This document shows, piece by piece, positions 5,734 to 6,405 of a DNA stretch of 6,405 bases. The position numbers were made by a program, and so were the translations under genes. The notes under the pieces were generated by a model. The model was not told the origin of the DNA. It did not search any database and saw nothing but the letters and a program-made list of their open reading frames with translations. Position 1 is the first letter of the stretch; every line of letters starts with the position of its first letter. The stretch comes from Gemmatimonadota bacterium (GTDB lineage: Bacteria; Gemmatimonadota; Gemmatimonadetes; Longimicrobiales; UBA6960): positions 1-6,405 of the forward strand of contig JADFLD010000131.1 of the NCBI GenBank assembly GCA_022564535.1, given 5' to 3'.

Positions 5734-6219
5734 CTAGCCGAATTCGACGCCCCCACCTGCGGCTTCTGCGGCGAGGAGCGCGGTGTCGACGGCCTCCAGA
5801 AGATCCTGGGACTTTTTCATTTCGGAAGAGTAGGCCACCAGGCCGAATGAAACGGCTCCGGGAGCCAGCCCCTCCAGCGCCGTCTCGACGCGGTCGTCGG
5901 CGATTCGTGCGCCCTGAAGATTCGTGCCCAGAAGCAGGATGTCATATCGCCCGGCGCCAACGTAGGATACGAGATCGGAGTTGCGCGTGGTCTTCTCGAT
6001 GGCCTGGCCCACCGCGCGGATTTCTTCCTCGGGTGCCTCTTCCGTGGACCCCGCCGAGATCAGCATCACGGAGAACGGCAGTCCTCGGGTGCCAGCCTCG
6101 AACAGGTAGTTGTACACCAACTCGAAATGCAGGCGGTTGGCCAAGCCCGTCTGTGTGTCGGTGAGCGCGGGGTGAGACGCGGCGTGGTCTCGGGCTTGTG
6201 CGTGTTCCCTAGCTAGCAT
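5734..6219 (-). CDS. Stand-alone degenerate GGDEF-domain protein (probably inactive diguanylate cyclase, possible c-di-GMP binder)
   Basis: A 161-aa protein with only a GGDEF fold. It starts with the typical DTQTGLANR (21-29, the usual D-x-L/x-TGLxNR entry) and ends with VSFGLVAY (123-130) and the LLEAVDTALLAAEAAG helix (140-155), matching the domain's end. The active-site loop reads VGAGRYDILL: GGDEF has become GAGRY (88-92). The first metal Asp in the LIDxD strand is Ser55, and the substrate-binding ND..GH..GD loop is shortened or missing. Diguanylate cyclase activity is therefore unlikely. RNSD (79-82) stands exactly five residues before that loop, the position of the c-di-GMP inhibitory-site RxxD. 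No sensor or membrane segment is visible. The start chosen is ATG 6219 with GGAG five bases upstream; GTG 6303 would add 28 unconserved residues, and the frame is open further upstream. Confidence 0.8.
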   Translation of the reverse strand: MLAREHAQARDHAASHPALTDTQTGLANRLHFELVYNYLFEAGTRGLPFSVMLISAGSTEEAPEEEIRAVGQAIEKTTRNSDLVSYVGAGRYDILLLGTNLQGARIADDRVETALEGLAPGAVSFGLVAYSSEMKKSQDLLEAVDTALLAAEAAGGGVEFG

Positions 6220-6224
6220 CTCTA

Positions 6225-6228
6225 CTCC
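6225..6228 (-). promoter_or_regulatory. Ribosome binding site supporting the ATG 6219 start
   Basis: On the minus strand GGAG is followed by TAGAG and then ATG, a 5-base spacing. This favours the 6219 start over the GTG at 6303, which has no comparable site. Confidence 0.5.
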
Positions 6229-6323
6229 GTCGCAGACTGTTGTGGGCCGCGTTAAATGTCGGCCACTGACGTCGATCGTGCCACTCGTGGTCGGCCGGTC
6301 CACGGCAAAGGCACCGTCGCCGG

Positions 6324-6405
6324 CTAGTCCACTGGCAGTGCCAGGGCCACGAGTTCCGCCGCCTCGCCGCCGCCGCCCACGGAGATCACGATGTACTGCC
6401 GTCCC
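6324..6405 (-). CDS. C-terminal end of a probable PQQ-dependent dehydrogenase (5' part outside window)
   Basis: On the minus strand the last 26 codons before a TAG at 6324-6326 read GRQYIVISVGGGGEAAEL, then VALALPVD. The GRQY(V/I)V...GGGG...(V)AxALP ending is the characteristic C-terminus of membrane-bound or periplasmic PQQ-dependent (quinoprotein) dehydrogenases of the glucose-dehydrogenase-like group, where it forms the last blade of the eight-bladed propeller. Such enzymes oxidise sugars or alcohols outside the cytoplasmic membrane and pass electrons to quinone or cytochrome. Only the tail is visible, so cofactor residues, substrate and membrane anchoring cannot be judged. The same-strand GGDEF-like gene follows about 100 bases downstream (20 bases if its GTG start is used), so they might share a transcript. 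Confidence 0.65.
   Translation of the reverse strand, partial: GRQYIVISVGGGGEAAELVALALPVD

Noticed and set aside
5274..5756. Upstream extension of the exported hydrolase by 161 codons
   Set aside because: It runs antisense through the whole cupin gene, and it would bury the signal peptide inside the protein. The ATG at 5273 fits the export signal.
6220..6303. GTG at 6303 as the start of the GGDEF-like gene
   Set aside because: The extra 28 residues show no recognisable domain and the GTG has no ribosome site, whereas ATG 6219 has GGAG five bases upstream. It is kept as an alternative, not excluded.
1..6405. A defence island, mobile element or CRISPR system
   Set aside because: No transposase, integrase, nuclease, toxin-antitoxin pair, terminal inverted repeats or spaced repeat array is present. 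The DEAD-box protein is a standard RNA helicase and not a restriction or CRISPR helicase.

Overview
The window is a gene-dense, GC-rich bacterial chromosome segment. Eight protein-coding genes are supported on both strands, and two of them are cut by the window edges. The GTG/TTG starts, the short intergenic gaps and the general protein flavour suggest an uncultured, probably environmental bacterium. A Gemmatimonadota-like lineage is my guess from style only, since there is no rRNA or marker gene to confirm it. I see no mobile element, CRISPR array, tRNA or rRNA, and no sign of a phage or defence island.

Layout from left to right. (1) The 3' part of a class I PLP-dependent aminotransferase of the aspartate-aminotransferase type (+). 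Its stop codon interlocks with that of the next gene. (2) A minus-strand two-gene operon: a low-molecular-weight protein-tyrosine-phosphatase family gene, then a fructosamine/ketosamine 3-kinase family gene, overlapping by one base (TGATG). These two families are known to act in sequence in repair of proteins glycated by sugar phosphates, so the pair reads as a protein-deglycation module. (3) A divergent 170-bp intergenic region containing a perfect 7-bp inverted repeat. (4) A plus-strand pair: a DEAD-box RNA helicase with a TTG start, followed 9 bp later by a 136-aa protein I do not recognise. (5) A convergent minus-strand gene for an exported, probably lipid-anchored, alkaline-phosphatase-superfamily hydrolase. 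(6) A 90-bp divergent spacer with three TTCCTGC heptamers. (7) A small single-domain cupin (+). (8) A convergent minus-strand gene for a stand-alone, catalytically degenerate GGDEF domain that keeps an RxxD motif at the c-di-GMP inhibitory-site position. (9) At the right edge, the last 26 codons of what looks like a PQQ-dependent dehydrogenase (-).

Most genes are ordinary housekeeping or accessory functions. The three most interesting points are the translationally coupled phosphatase/kinase deglycation pair, the inactive GGDEF domain with a preserved I-site, and the unknown small protein tied to the RNA helicase. I did not find a convincing wholly new multi-gene system.
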